NCBI GenBank assembly: GCA_017502125.1
Contig: JAFVVN010000039.1
Coordinates: forward strand, 75,505-125,983
Reading direction: 5' to 3'
Source: Bacteroidales bacterium
GTDB lineage: Bacteria; Bacteroidota; Bacteroidia; Bacteroidales; UBA932
Length of the DNA stretch: 50,479 bases
Below the pieces are notes generated by a model. It was not told where the DNA came from, made no database searches, and saw nothing but the letters and a program-made list of their open reading frames with translations. Positions 27,818-37,294 of this stretch are shown piece by piece (positions within the stretch are counted from its first letter, which is position 1; the number at the start of each line of letters is the position of its first letter). Made by a program: the position numbers and the translations under genes.

Positions 27818-29809
27818 TTACTTGGTGAATATTGCTGCAAAACCACCGCCCGGAGCCATTTCCACGGTCATGGTACCTTCAGCTGAGCCAAGAGTCCTCT
27901 TATAGTCCTCGGCATGACGGGTGGCGTTGATACCGTCCTTGAACAGTTCCACGTTCCAGTTACCTTCGCCAAGGAAGCTCAGGTCGAGGGTCACGGTGCG
28001 TGCCTTCTGGCCAGCAATGCCACCCACATACCACTTGTCACCGTGGCGACGGGCCATAACGATATATTCACCTACCTTTCCGTCAAGGGCAATGGTCTCG
28101 TCCCATACGGTAGGGATCTTTGCGATGAACCCGGTGCACTCCGCCTCCTGCTCATAATGCTGAGGAGAATCGCAGAGCATGTTGAACGGTGACTCGAAGA
28201 CCACGTACATTCCGAGCTGGTGGCAGCGTGTTCCCTGGCTGACAGGATCCACATAGCATGGCTTGTACCAGGTGTAATTGTAGTTCCTCATCGCACCCTG
28301 CGTGTAGTCCACAGGACCGGCAGCCATTCTTATGTATGGGAAGGTCACGTCGTAGGTCAGCTGGTCGGTACCCACCTTCGACCACTTCATCTGCTCCAGT
28401 CCGTGCACGCCTTCATAGTTGAGCACGTTAGGATAGGTCCTGTTGAGTCCGCATGGCTTGTAGGCTCCGTGGAAGTCCACGAACTGGTGATATTTCGCAG
28501 CCATTGCGGCAGCACGGGTGTAGAAGTCCACCATCATCTGGTCGTCACGGTCCATGAAGTCGATCTTCCATCCCTTCACGCCCATCTGGGCATAGTGGGA
28601 GCATATCTTCTCCATATCCTTGTCAAAGGCCCAGTATCCGGCCCAGAGCACGATTCCCACATTCCTCTGAGCGGCATAGTCGCAGAGCTCCTTGATGTCT
28701 ATTTCCGGAACCACATTGAAAAGGTCTGCCTTGCCCTTCACTGCCCAGCCCTCGTCGAGGATCACGTACTCGATTCCATACTTCGAGGCGAAATCTATAT
28801 AATATTTATACGTATCGTTGTTCACACCAGCCTTGAAGTCGACACCTGTTATATGCCAGTTGTTCCACCATTCCCATGCCACCTTGCCCGGCTTCACCCA
28901 TGACCAGTCCGTCTGGGAATCAGCCGGCTCGCCAAGCAGCCACACAAGGTCATTGTCCAGCATATCCTTGTCCTGAACGCTCACGTTCACGATTCTCCAA
29001 GGGAAAGAGACTGCACCTTCGTAAGCAGCGATGTAGTCCTCACGGCTCTGCACCTCACCCTGAAGGTTGTTGTGACCGCCCTGCCTGATCTCCTTAGGAT
29101 ACGGAGCGAACATGGCCTCAAGCGAAGAGTCGGCATCACCGTTATATAGATACATTCCCGGATAGTCCATGAGGGCTGACTCCATGATGTTGACCTTATA
29201 TCCTTCAGGACTTTCCACCATGAGAGGGACAAAGGCTATACGTCCGGCATCCCATGATGAGAGAGGACCATGCACATAGAGATTTTCGAAAGAATTATAG
29301 AACTGCTCCTCAAGGGTAGGCTTAGGGTCCTTCACATAAGGAACATACATGTTCCAGTCTGCCGGGAAGGCGAACTGGGCTGTCTCGGACACCACCTTGA
29401 AAGGAGTCTTCGAACGGGAAACGAAACGATAGGCCACTCCGGCATCATAAGCCCTGAACACAAGGTCGAAGGTCTTGAACCTGAGTGTCAGCTGGTTATA
29501 TTTCTCAGGGACCTGAGCCTTCTTATAGAACTGTGCGGCAAGCATTCCGTCGACAGAAGCCTTCATGGTCTTCTGAAGCTTCACATTGCCGTCATATGCA
29601 GTTCCGTCCGCAAGGTTCATAGCCACCTGGGACGGAGCCAGAATCAGGCTGCCGTTCTTGAGGACCGAATAGCGGATGTTTCCGTCGGCCAGGGTGATTT
29701 CTGCCTTGAGGGTACCGTCAGGCGAAACCAGTTCATAGTTCTTTGGTGCAGCATACAAGCTCATGCAGAAGAGCGATGCAGCGATAGCAAATATAAGATT
29801 ACGCATCAT
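27818..29809 (-). CDS. GH97 alpha-galactosidase-like enzyme, retaining type
   Basis: 663 residues from the Met pair at 29809/29806 (signal peptide ending YAAP). The N-terminal sandwich, TIM barrel and C-terminal sandwich of GH97 are all present (start 'ELVSPDGTLKAEITL', end 'MTVEMAPGGGFAAIF'). Here the catalytic residues are those of the retaining branch: Asp417 in GWKIDFMDR as nucleophile and Glu472 in HGLEQMKW as acid/base, 55 residues apart as in the characterised Bacteroides alpha-galactosidase (from memory, Asp415/Glu470). It differs from its neighbour, which has the inverting set. Periplasmic. Gene order places it after GH3, 7 bp from its stop. Confidence 0.9.
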   Translation of the reverse strand: MMRNLIFAIAASLFCMSLYAAPKNYELVSPDGTLKAEITLADGNIRYSVLKNGSLILAPSQVAMNLADGTAYDGNVKLQKTMKASVDGMLAAQFYKKAQVPEKYNQLTLRFKTFDLVFRAYDAGVAYRFVSRSKTPFKVVSETAQFAFPADWNMYVPYVKDPKPTLEEQFYNSFENLYVHGPLSSWDAGRIAFVPLMVESPEGYKVNIMESALMDYPGMYLYNGDADSSLEAMFAPYPKEIRQGGHNNLQGEVQSREDYIAAYEGAVSFPWRIVNVSVQDKDMLDNDLVWLLGEPADSQTDWSWVKPGKVAWEWWNNWHITGVDFKAGVNNDTYKYYIDFASKYGIEYVILDEGWAVKGKADLFNVVPEIDIKELCDYAAQRNVGIVLWAGYWAFDKDMEKICSHYAQMGVKGWKIDFMDRDDQMMVDFYTRAAAMAAKYHQFVDFHGAYKPCGLNRTYPNVLNYEGVHGLEQMKWSKVGTDQLTYDVTFPYIRMAAGPVDYTQGAMRNYNYTWYKPCYVDPVSQGTRCHQLGMYVVFESPFNMLCDSPQHYEQEAECTGFIAKIPTVWDETIALDGKVGEYIVMARRHGDKWYVGGIAGQKARTVTLDLSFLGEGNWNVELFKDGINATRHAEDYKRTLGSAEGTMTVEMAPGGGFAAIFTK

Positions 29810-29816
29810 AATAGTG

Positions 29817-32072
29817 TTATTTATCCATAACTTCAAGTTTCAATGTCTGGAGTGTGCGGCTGTCCGGTCCGACCATGATTTCAAACTCTCCGGGTTCAAG
29901 AACCGGTTGAGGTGCACCTGTCTGGAACGGATCCACATAATACCACGAGAGCATGTCCGGAGTGATGTCAAACGCGACTTCGACAGTCTCGCCTGCCTTC
30001 ACATGAACCTTCCTGAAGGCCTTAAGCTCCTTCACCGGACGGGTCATCGACGAATACACATCGTGGATATACAACTGGACGGTCTCGTCTGCGTCGCGTG
30101 AACCGGTGTTGGTCACCTTCACGGAAGCCGTCACAGAACCATCCGAAGACACGGCATCCGCACTAAGGGAGAAGTCCCCATATTCGAACGTCGTATAGGA
30201 GAGTCCGTATCCGAAAGGATAAAGAGGACTGTTAGGACTGTCCATGTAGCTGCTGCTGAAGCGCTTATAATAATCAACCTTTGCCGGACGGCCTCCGTTC
30301 TTCATATTATAATATATAGGTATCTGTCCCACGTTGCGAGGGAAGGTCATCGTCAGCTTTCCTGACGGATTCACCTTTCCATATACGACATCCAGGATGG
30401 CATCCGCCGCCTCGCTTCCTCCGTACCACACATCAAGGATGGCCGCCATATTGCTGTCCTCCCATTCGAGAGTCATCGGACGGCCGGAGAAGAGCAGAAG
30501 CACCACAGGTTTGCCTGTCTTCACAAGAGCCTCCAGCAGACGCTTCTGAGGCTGAGGAATATCCAGATTCGTGCGGCTTGAAGCTTCTCCCGTCATCCAT
30601 GCCGGCTCTCCGACAGCAGCAAGCACGACATCCGACTGTCCAGCTGCAGCGACAGCCTCGCGGATCATCTGAGACTCGCTGCGAGGATCACGGACATATT
30701 TCCTGTTGCGGCAGGCAGCCTGTTCCAGCTCCGCATCCTCAAGCATATTGCTTCCCTTGGCAAACACGAAATCGCATCCCGCCTCCTTCATGGCTGCAAG
30801 AAGGGACCTACAGTCATCAAATGCCGCTCCCTGCCACGATCCGGTGTATTGTGCTCCCGCATCGGCCAGCGGGCCGACCAGAGCCACCTTCTTCCCTTTC
30901 GAAAGAGGAAGTGTGCCGTCATTCTTCAGAAGGACGAACGACTCAGCGGCAATCTCACGGGCAGCCTTCCGGTGTTCATCGGTATATATCCTGTTTTCCT
31001 CACATCTGAGGAACTTGTATGGATCATCAAGCAATCCCAATTTCTCTTTTGCCTCCAGCACCCTGCGGCAGGCCTGATCTACAGTCTTCATGGAGATCCT
31101 GCCTTCCTTGACCGAGGCGGCAAGCTCGCCCACATAGCCTTCGGTCATCATATCGGAGTCGACTCCGGCATTCAGAGCCAGTTCGCTGACTGTCTTCCTG
31201 TCCCCGATTCCGTGACGGACCATCTCGCCCACAGCATTATAGTCCGAGACCACGAATCCGTCGAAGCCCCACTGGTTGCGGAGGACCTCTGTCATGAGCC
31301 ACCTGTTTCCGGTTGCAGGGATTCCGTTCACGTCATTGAAAGAGGACATCACGCTGGCCACTCCGGCATCCACGGCTGCCTTGTACGGCGGAAAATACTC
31401 ATTGTACATCCTGGCAGGTGACATATCGGTCTCACGATAGTCCCTTCCTGCCTCGGAAGCGCCGTAAAGGGCGAAATGCTTCACACAGGCCAGGACCTCG
31501 TCATCATCATTCAGGTCTCCCTGGATTCCGCGAACCATGGTTTCAGCATACACAGAAGCAAGATACGGATCCTCTCCGGCTCCTTCCACACAGCGTCCCC
31601 AACGGGCGTCACGACAGATGTCCACCATAGGGTTATACAGCCATGTCAGACCGTCCGAAGAAGCCTCCACAGTGCTTATGCGTGCCGCACGTTCCATCGA
31701 CTCAGGATTCCATGTTGCGGACAGGGCAAGCGGAACCGGGAAAGTCGTGCGGTATCCATGGATGATGTCGGCTCCGAACAGGAGAGGGATTCCCAGACGG
31801 GACTCCTCCACCGCCATCTTCTGCCATGCCATGAGTTCATCCCTGTCATGACGTCCGAACAGGCTTCCGACAGCTCCGGAGCGGACCTTATCCGCCACTC
31901 CGGTACTCTGCTGCTCACCCGTCACCGCTCCGCGTGGAGCCACAAGGCAGTTCAACTGTCCGAGTTTCTCCTCCAGAGTCATCCGTGACATCAGTTCATC
32001 GACCTTTGTCTTCTCGGGGACACAGGCAGACAGCAGAAAGACTGCCGAAAGGAATATGGATATGCCTTTCAT
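29817..32072 (-). CDS. GH3 beta-glycosidase lipoprotein (BglX-like)
   Basis: 751 residues; lipid Cys at about 17 (LLSAC). Contains the GH3 N-terminal TIM barrel (MTLEEKLGQL, 'GADIIHGYRTTFPVPLALSATW', 'VKHFALYG') with nucleophile Asp277 in GFVVSDYNA. Next come the alpha/beta sandwich ('SFVLLKNDGTLPLSKGKKVALVGPLA', 'GEAS') and a fibronectin-III-like C-terminal domain ('PFGYGLSYTTFEYG', then 'VTNTGSRDADETVQLY'). Length and order are normal for BglX-type beta-glucosidases or xylosidases. The exact sugar cannot be read from sequence. Starts 3 bp after the GH39-like gene. Confidence 0.93.
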   Translation of the reverse strand: MKGISIFLSAVFLLSACVPEKTKVDELMSRMTLEEKLGQLNCLVAPRGAVTGEQQSTGVADKVRSGAVGSLFGRHDRDELMAWQKMAVEESRLGIPLLFGADIIHGYRTTFPVPLALSATWNPESMERAARISTVEASSDGLTWLYNPMVDICRDARWGRCVEGAGEDPYLASVYAETMVRGIQGDLNDDDEVLACVKHFALYGASEAGRDYRETDMSPARMYNEYFPPYKAAVDAGVASVMSSFNDVNGIPATGNRWLMTEVLRNQWGFDGFVVSDYNAVGEMVRHGIGDRKTVSELALNAGVDSDMMTEGYVGELAASVKEGRISMKTVDQACRRVLEAKEKLGLLDDPYKFLRCEENRIYTDEHRKAAREIAAESFVLLKNDGTLPLSKGKKVALVGPLADAGAQYTGSWQGAAFDDCRSLLAAMKEAGCDFVFAKGSNMLEDAELEQAACRNRKYVRDPRSESQMIREAVAAAGQSDVVLAAVGEPAWMTGEASSRTNLDIPQPQKRLLEALVKTGKPVVLLLFSGRPMTLEWEDSNMAAILDVWYGGSEAADAILDVVYGKVNPSGKLTMTFPRNVGQIPIYYNMKNGGRPAKVDYYKRFSSSYMDSPNSPLYPFGYGLSYTTFEYGDFSLSADAVSSDGSVTASVKVTNTGSRDADETVQLYIHDVYSSMTRPVKELKAFRKVHVKAGETVEVAFDITPDMLSWYYVDPFQTGAPQPVLEPGEFEIMVGPDSRTLQTLKLEVMDK

Positions 32073-32075
32073 ATA

Positions 32076-33470
32076 TTATCTGATATCAATGTAAACAACA
32101 GAGTTCGGAGCTATCCACATCGAAGCCTTGCCCTCATTGAATTCGACAGGAACCTGCGTATAGACATGGAACTCGTCAGTCACATAGCTCACAGCCTCCT
32201 TTATCTCCTTGCCGGCAATCTCGATCTCCACCTTCCTGTGGGCAACCACATTCTTGTCGTTTGTGAAGAATGACATCAGCACTCCGCATCTTCCATCCTC
32301 ACCCACTGCAGATGTGACATACACATCAGGACAGTCAGTCACCACGGACTTCACCTGAGTGCCGAGGTTAACCAGATTCTTCCATGCATAGAGAGCATAA
32401 TACTGAGGAAGCGGAGCTCCCTTATAGAAGTCGAAAAGACCGTTGTATGACACTCTCGGGCGGGCATCATAGTACATGAGCATATCCACCGGGCCGTCCT
32501 GGCATGCAGACATCACGGATGCAAGGAAAGCTGCACCCTTATGGGAAGTCACCACCTCCATGGTCTCCTTCCACTCGGTCGTCCAGTTGGAAAGATAGTT
32601 CCACTCATCCAGGATCATCTCCACATCGGAATATCCGTACTTGTCAAGCAGGGCCTTGATGCGGTCGTTCTTCGCGATGAACTTGTCCGGTCCCGAAGCA
32701 TAAAGGTGATATGAGAAGAAATCCAGCTCCACCTTGTGCTCAGACATGTATTTGAGGAAATTGTCTGCCCAGGCATCATTCTCGCAGAGCGCAGGTCCGC
32801 CTATCTTGAGGTGCGGGAAGCACTTGTTGAGATGGTTCGCAGCAGTCTCATAGAACTTGAAGAAATCAGTGTCCGAACCGTTCCATGTAGGCGACATGTT
32901 CTTCTTCCAGCGTCCGTCCTTGAATCCGAGGTCAGGTTCATTCCATATCTCCCAGTACTCTATGTCATAATGGAAGCCGTCAGCCCATCCTTCAGTGTAG
33001 TGACGGATGATGTGCTCGCATATCTTAGCCCATTTCTTATAGTCCTTAGGCGGAATCACGCCATATTTCTTGCTCCACTTCTCGATGGACTGGCCCAGAC
33101 GGTAGAACACCTTGGTTCCCGCTGCCTGGATGTCGGACAGAAGCACGTCGGTCAGTTCAAAGTCATACGACTTCGGGTCGTTCACATCCGCGTCGAAATC
33201 AGGAAACACGCATGTGATGTCCACAGTATGTGCCCAACCCCAGTTGATAGGAGCATCATGAAGGCGGGCATATGGAAATTCCGCAGCCTTGTATGCCGGG
33301 AAATTTGTGGTGCTGGAATTAGGATTCGGGCTCTGAGGTCCGTTGTTGACAGCATTCATCAGCTTTATCTCACCAACCGGCTCATCTGCCTTCACAACAA
33401 TCTGCGCCATGGCAGAGACAGTAGAAACCGCCACACAAAGGGCAATCAGAAACAGTCTTTTTGTATTCAT
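32076..33470 (-). CDS. GH39-like clan-A glycosidase
   Basis: 464 residues with a signal peptide ending AMAQ (about 23). TIM-barrel features of clan GH-A: Glu178 in EIWNEPD (acid/base) and Glu289 in MILDEWN (nucleophile), 111 residues apart. It also has 'ARLHDAP' near residue 68 and a C-terminal beta domain. GH39 is the best fit (beta-xylosidase, alpha-iduronidase or related); other clan-A families with the same two motifs, such as GH30 or GH5, are less likely. Periplasmic. It begins a run of close genes (3-10 bp gaps, last pair overlapping) ending at 23447, but an intrinsic terminator separates it from the DUF5107-TPR gene, so it probably has its own promoter or receives read-through. Confidence 0.85.
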   Translation of the reverse strand: MNTKRLFLIALCVAVSTVSAMAQIVVKADEPVGEIKLMNAVNNGPQSPNPNSSTTNFPAYKAAEFPYARLHDAPINWGWAHTVDITCVFPDFDADVNDPKSYDFELTDVLLSDIQAAGTKVFYRLGQSIEKWSKKYGVIPPKDYKKWAKICEHIIRHYTEGWADGFHYDIEYWEIWNEPDLGFKDGRWKKNMSPTWNGSDTDFFKFYETAANHLNKCFPHLKIGGPALCENDAWADNFLKYMSEHKVELDFFSYHLYASGPDKFIAKNDRIKALLDKYGYSDVEMILDEWNYLSNWTTEWKETMEVVTSHKGAAFLASVMSACQDGPVDMLMYYDARPRVSYNGLFDFYKGAPLPQYYALYAWKNLVNLGTQVKSVVTDCPDVYVTSAVGEDGRCGVLMSFFTNDKNVVAHRKVEIEIAGKEIKEAVSYVTDEFHVYTQVPVEFNEGKASMWIAPNSVVYIDIR

Positions 33471-33505
33471 CGTGTCATCAATTATATGTTATGGATTGCT
33501 AAATT

Positions 33506-33545
33506 ATAAAAATGCGGGTGCCCAAGCAAGCAAAGGCCCCCGCAT
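33506..33545 (-). terminator. Intrinsic terminator after the DUF5107-TPR gene
   Basis: Stem ATGCGGG / CCCGCAT (33512-33518 with 33539-33545) with some inner pairs. On the minus strand the T-rich TTTTTATAATTT follows. It lies between the 33593 stop and the GH39-like ATG at 33470. Confidence 0.6.
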
Positions 33546-33592
33546 ATCAGATTTTTGGTTGAAATATATCGGTTTTTGGGCGGAAATTATAA

Positions 33593-36500
33593 TCACTCCG
33601 CAAGTTCGCCGAGATGATACAGAGACCACAGATGGTCGTTCCTTTCCTTGAGTGCCTTACGGAAAGCCCTTCTGGCCAGCCAGTTTCTTCCAAGCGCCTT
33701 GTATCCCACTCCCTGCATATAATATGCAGCTGCATTCACATCCTGCTCATAAGGTCCCCTGTCAAAGCTCTCCCAGAATCTCTGGACATAGGTGGTGATT
33801 CCAGCCTTGCCTGTCTTCACAATATCCTTATACATGGCCTTCACCGGAGCCTTCGGGTCAAGTTTTCTCATGGCAAGACCCTTTTCGAAATTATATATTC
33901 CGTCGGCAGGCTTGACAAATACCTCAGAAGCCATCTGATAATATCTTTCCGCACTTTCCGCATCACCGACCTTCTCATATGCAAGACCTATGTTATAATA
34001 GACCTGTGCATCGCGGGCATAGTACTCGAGATGGGCGTATCCGTGATTCTCAGGATATTCGTTCGCAAGAAGCATATACTTCAGGGCTTCTTCATTGTCT
34101 CCCCTGGTCCAGGCCTCGAAGCCTGACAGCAGACACACGTCCACATAGATGTCGTGCAGGTCCTCAATATGCTCGCGACGGCTGTAGAAACGTGTCTGAA
34201 GTTTCTCAAGCACAGGGGCATATTCGCCCTGAAGGATCCTCTGCTTGAGGGCCTTGGTCTCTGAATCATAGCGTTTTTCATAAAGAGCCTCCTTTCCATT
34301 GAAAAGATCATATCTTTCAGAAAGAGGTGCCTTCACGAATTCCATGATCTCGTCACATTCAGCGAGGAAGATGGCATTGCCGTCAGTATCCGACTCTATG
34401 GCCTGCTTGTAATAGCCTATCGCCTTTGCATAATCGGAGAAGTCCTTGTCCTTGTTTTCATTCCTGAACCTCCAGTACCATCCGAGATTACGCAGAGCCA
34501 TAGCGAAATCAGGCTTTGCCTCAACAGCCTTCTCCCAGCATGCACGAGCCTGGTCCGGCTGCTTGTGGTAGTAGAGATTACCAAGATAGTACCACGTGTT
34601 GTGGCTGTCAGGAATATATTCCAGAGCCTTCTCAAAAGCCTTTATGCTCTCAAGACGGAACGGGAACACGTAGTCTATGGTGCAGCTCTCCGCATTCCTG
34701 AAGTGAGCCAGAGCCTGCTGACTGTCACCTGCCTTGTCTGCAAGATAGCCGAGCCAGTACTCGACTGTAGGATATGGTCTGACCGCTTCCGATGAGGTCA
34801 GGACATCCTTCATCTCCTTGACAAAGCCATTGTTATAATAGTAGAGAGCGAGCTCAAGATATGACTCCGGCACCCCGCGGAGAAGGGCCTTGAGTTCCGT
34901 AGCCGGTTTTGCTCCCAGAAGCACGAGCTCATTGGTTGCATAATAGTTGAGCGGATCGAACTTCACCACTTCCCGGGCCAGTGCAACAGCCTCAGACTTC
35001 CTTCCGGCATGACGGAGAAGGGTCGTCTTGAGATTTCTGGCATCAATATTCATCCCGTTATAGTTCACGGCCATATCCACTTCCTCAAGAGCACGCCTGT
35101 CGTTCCCAAGCCTTGCCGATATCTGAGCCAGCTGATAGTAGGCAGCCGAAGCATATTCATAGTCCCATGCAGCTCTATAGAGCGTGTCTATTGCCGGCTC
35201 CCATTTTTCCTGAGCCTTGAGTATCAGACCGAGATTGTACATTGCTTCCCCGTCTGACGGGCGGGTATAATTTGCGGTCTGACGGCTGACAGCCCTGCGG
35301 AGATGCTCTGCTGCCCTGTCATAATCACCCGCCTTGCGAAGAAGGATACCCACCTGAGTGTTGGTCCTGACATCACCGGGATCGCGGCGCAGCACCTCAT
35401 TGAAATAGTCCATAGGATCCGTATGTGCCTGATGGAACTGGAGATTACGCATGCCCACATAGAAGAGTTCCTCGGTGTTCTCTATGCTCTTCGGATCAGG
35501 ATTCACAGGAAGCAGGTCCTCCGGATGAGGCTTGCTCAGGTCATGCTTGTACGGATGGTAGTCGATAAGCAGCTCTCCCTCTGCCGAATACAGACTCATA
35601 AGCACCTCTGCAGGTTCTGCCACCTCTGAAGCATCCACCTTGAAATCATCGGCGAAAGGTCTGTCAGGAGACATTGTAGCCACCTTGGAGTAGAGCACCT
35701 TGCCGTTATGGGAGACCTCGACCCTTGCATTACGACGGATCTGAGTCACATTTGCTGCGACATGGATGGCTCCGGAAGGGTCTATATCCATATTGACGGT
35801 AGCCTTCTCGTTTCCACGGTTGACATTATCGAGATCACGTATTCCATACCAATATGCAGTGAATTCCTTTGTCTCCTGCGGGTTGATCCAGCAGTAGTCA
35901 GGCTGGTTGTCGGAATAGGCCGCGGTCATAAGTTCCACATACGGACCATCCGAATCGGTGAGGGTCACACAGTCCCAGGCATGGCCATAGGCATGAGGGC
36001 CCCAGGTCCAGAATTTTCCACCTTTATTTATATTGTGGTTTCCGGCAAGCATCGTTCCGGCATCGACACCATGGTCATATCCTCCCACGAAATCATCCTG
36101 AAGATCATGGATGAAGACGGAATCTCCGGTAAGCGAAGGCAGATTCTTCCACCAGCTGATGTCAGTGCCCACATAGGCCGGATTGTTCTTGTATGGTGTC
36201 TGAGGAACAGGCCAATGTATATGACTGAGCTTGTGATGGAACATTCCGAACTCCGTGCACTCCGGGAAGATGATCTGGTAGTTCTCATTTGCATGGGTGG
36301 CCACATTGTTCCAATGGAGCATCGAGTTCCTGTCTATGGAGTTGTTGAAGAAACGTCCTGTAACCTCGATATAGGACTTGTCCGGGTGGAGTGTCAGACC
36401 CACAGCCCAGCTCATCCTATGACGGTTTTCCACTTCTCCCACCCAGATGGTCTTAGAGCCGTCGCCATTGTCGACAAGCTTGAAATCGATCGGATACTGG

Positions 36501-36937
36501 CTGGTCGCACGGTGGTGATGAAAGACATTCCACTCCACACCTCCCGAAATCCAGGCTCCGAGCATACCCACGTTTGCGGGCTTGATGACGCTCTGGCGAT
36601 AGAATATCTCATACCCGTTGGTCTTGTCCGTAGCATAGAAAAGACGGCCACCTATGTCAGGGAGCACACAGACCTTGACATAGTCATTCTCAAGGTAGAG
36701 TGCCCTGTGAGCGGAATCCACCTTTTCGATCGTAGGGTTGTCATTCATCGCGTACGGGTATACACCTCGTTTTGCACGCTGATAGGCAAAGTCCCTCTCG
36801 AAAAGAGGCGCTCTCTCAGGCGCATTCACTCTGTAGGTAGGCAGGTTTTCCACTCCTTCCCACATCTTCACCGGTCCGTTCTGTGCCGAAGCAGTCAGAG
36901 CGGCAAACAGCAGGATAATCGCATATGTCTTTTTCAT
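33593..36937 (-). CDS. DUF5107 domain protein with TPR repeats
   Basis: 1114 residues from the Met at 36937 (MKKTYA, signal peptide to about SAQ); the longer frame start at 36988 would add a non-signal stretch. The N-terminal part (about 40-400) carries the DUF5107-type sandwich with 'IGGRLFYATDK' and 'GGVEWNVFHHHR'. From about 490 to the end are TPR-like repeats ('AGDYDRAAEHLRRAV', 'NTWYYLGNLYYHKQPDQARACWEKAV'). A paralogue is cut off at the left window edge. Probably periplasmic, with the TPR part docking other proteins and the sandwich likely binding or cutting a glycan. No catalytic residue is assigned. It is separated from the next genes by a terminator. Confidence 0.85.
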   Translation of the reverse strand: MKKTYAIILLFAALTASAQNGPVKMWEGVENLPTYRVNAPERAPLFERDFAYQRAKRGVYPYAMNDNPTIEKVDSAHRALYLENDYVKVCVLPDIGGRLFYATDKTNGYEIFYRQSVIKPANVGMLGAWISGGVEWNVFHHHRATSQYPIDFKLVDNGDGSKTIWVGEVENRHRMSWAVGLTLHPDKSYIEVTGRFFNNSIDRNSMLHWNNVATHANENYQIIFPECTEFGMFHHKLSHIHWPVPQTPYKNNPAYVGTDISWWKNLPSLTGDSVFIHDLQDDFVGGYDHGVDAGTMLAGNHNINKGGKFWTWGPHAYGHAWDCVTLTDSDGPYVELMTAAYSDNQPDYCWINPQETKEFTAYWYGIRDLDNVNRGNEKATVNMDIDPSGAIHVAANVTQIRRNARVEVSHNGKVLYSKVATMSPDRPFADDFKVDASEVAEPAEVLMSLYSAEGELLIDYHPYKHDLSKPHPEDLLPVNPDPKSIENTEELFYVGMRNLQFHQAHTDPMDYFNEVLRRDPGDVRTNTQVGILLRKAGDYDRAAEHLRRAVSRQTANYTRPSDGEAMYNLGLILKAQEKWEPAIDTLYRAAWDYEYASAAYYQLAQISARLGNDRRALEEVDMAVNYNGMNIDARNLKTTLLRHAGRKSEAVALAREVVKFDPLNYYATNELVLLGAKPATELKALLRGVPESYLELALYYYNNGFVKEMKDVLTSSEAVRPYPTVEYWLGYLADKAGDSQQALAHFRNAESCTIDYVFPFRLESIKAFEKALEYIPDSHNTWYYLGNLYYHKQPDQARACWEKAVEAKPDFAMALRNLGWYWRFRNENKDKDFSDYAKAIGYYKQAIESDTDGNAIFLAECDEIMEFVKAPLSERYDLFNGKEALYEKRYDSETKALKQRILQGEYAPVLEKLQTRFYSRREHIEDLHDIYVDVCLLSGFEAWTRGDNEEALKYMLLANEYPENHGYAHLEYYARDAQVYYNIGLAYEKVGDAESAERYYQMASEVFVKPADGIYNFEKGLAMRKLDPKAPVKAMYKDIVKTGKAGITTYVQRFWESFDRGPYEQDVNAAAYYMQGVGYKALGRNWLARRAFRKALKERNDHLWSLYHLGELAE

Positions 36938-37147
36938 TTCACTGGTGGTATTAGATTTCTTGTGCAAAGGAAAGACTTTAAACAACACGATTTTTCACAA
37001 AAATCCCGACTTATGCAAGATTACTCCCAAATGCAATAAAAATCTCAAAACACGCAAAGGATATCCCATCAGTCGCAACACTTATATATATGAAAGGTTA
37101 AATCTTTCATTTTTGCCGGCAGAATAACATTAAAACAAAAACCGATC
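36938..37147. promoter_or_regulatory. Divergent intergenic region between DUF5107-TPR gene and peptide C
   Basis: 210 bp of AT-rich DNA with promoters needed on both strands. A perfect 7-bp inverted repeat ATGAAAG / CTTTCAT lies at 37090-37110. A CATTTTTG sequence (37108-37115, one mismatch to TAnnTTTG) could be the plus -7 element. GCAAAGGA occurs twice (near 36962 and 37055). No gene seen. Confidence 0.45.
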
Positions 37148-37294
37148 ATGAAAACCAAAATCTATCAGACTCCGGAGGTACAGACTCTGGAAATGCTACA
37201 GGAAGGAATATTATGCGGCTCCGACAAGGCAAATGCCGGAACGGGAGCAAGCTGGGGAGTCGAGAACGGCGACGACGTCGACTTCAATCTATAA
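37148..37294 (+). CDS. Small conserved peptide C (EGILCGS family, 48 aa)
   Basis: ORF from ATG 37148 to TAA 37292-37294, the first gene of the plus-strand operon. Residues 6-25 match the 20-residue signature Y-[QE]-[ST]-P-x9-E-G-[IL]-L-C-G-S seen in peptides A and B with identical spacing, though the three are on opposite arms of the window some 32 kb apart. The tail is Gly/Asn/Asp-rich and ends DDVDFNL, without the LGDIF of A and B. Its stop overlaps a strong AAGGAGGA site for the next gene, so the two are likely translated together. No signal peptide. Function unknown. Confidence 0.72.
   Translation: MKTKIYQTPEVQTLEMLQEGILCGSDKANAGTGASWGVENGDDVDFNL

Noticed and set aside
35708-37039. Long plus-strand ORF of 443 aa
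   Set aside because: Lies antisense inside the DUF5107-TPR gene, has no family features, and reflects codon bias of the true gene.
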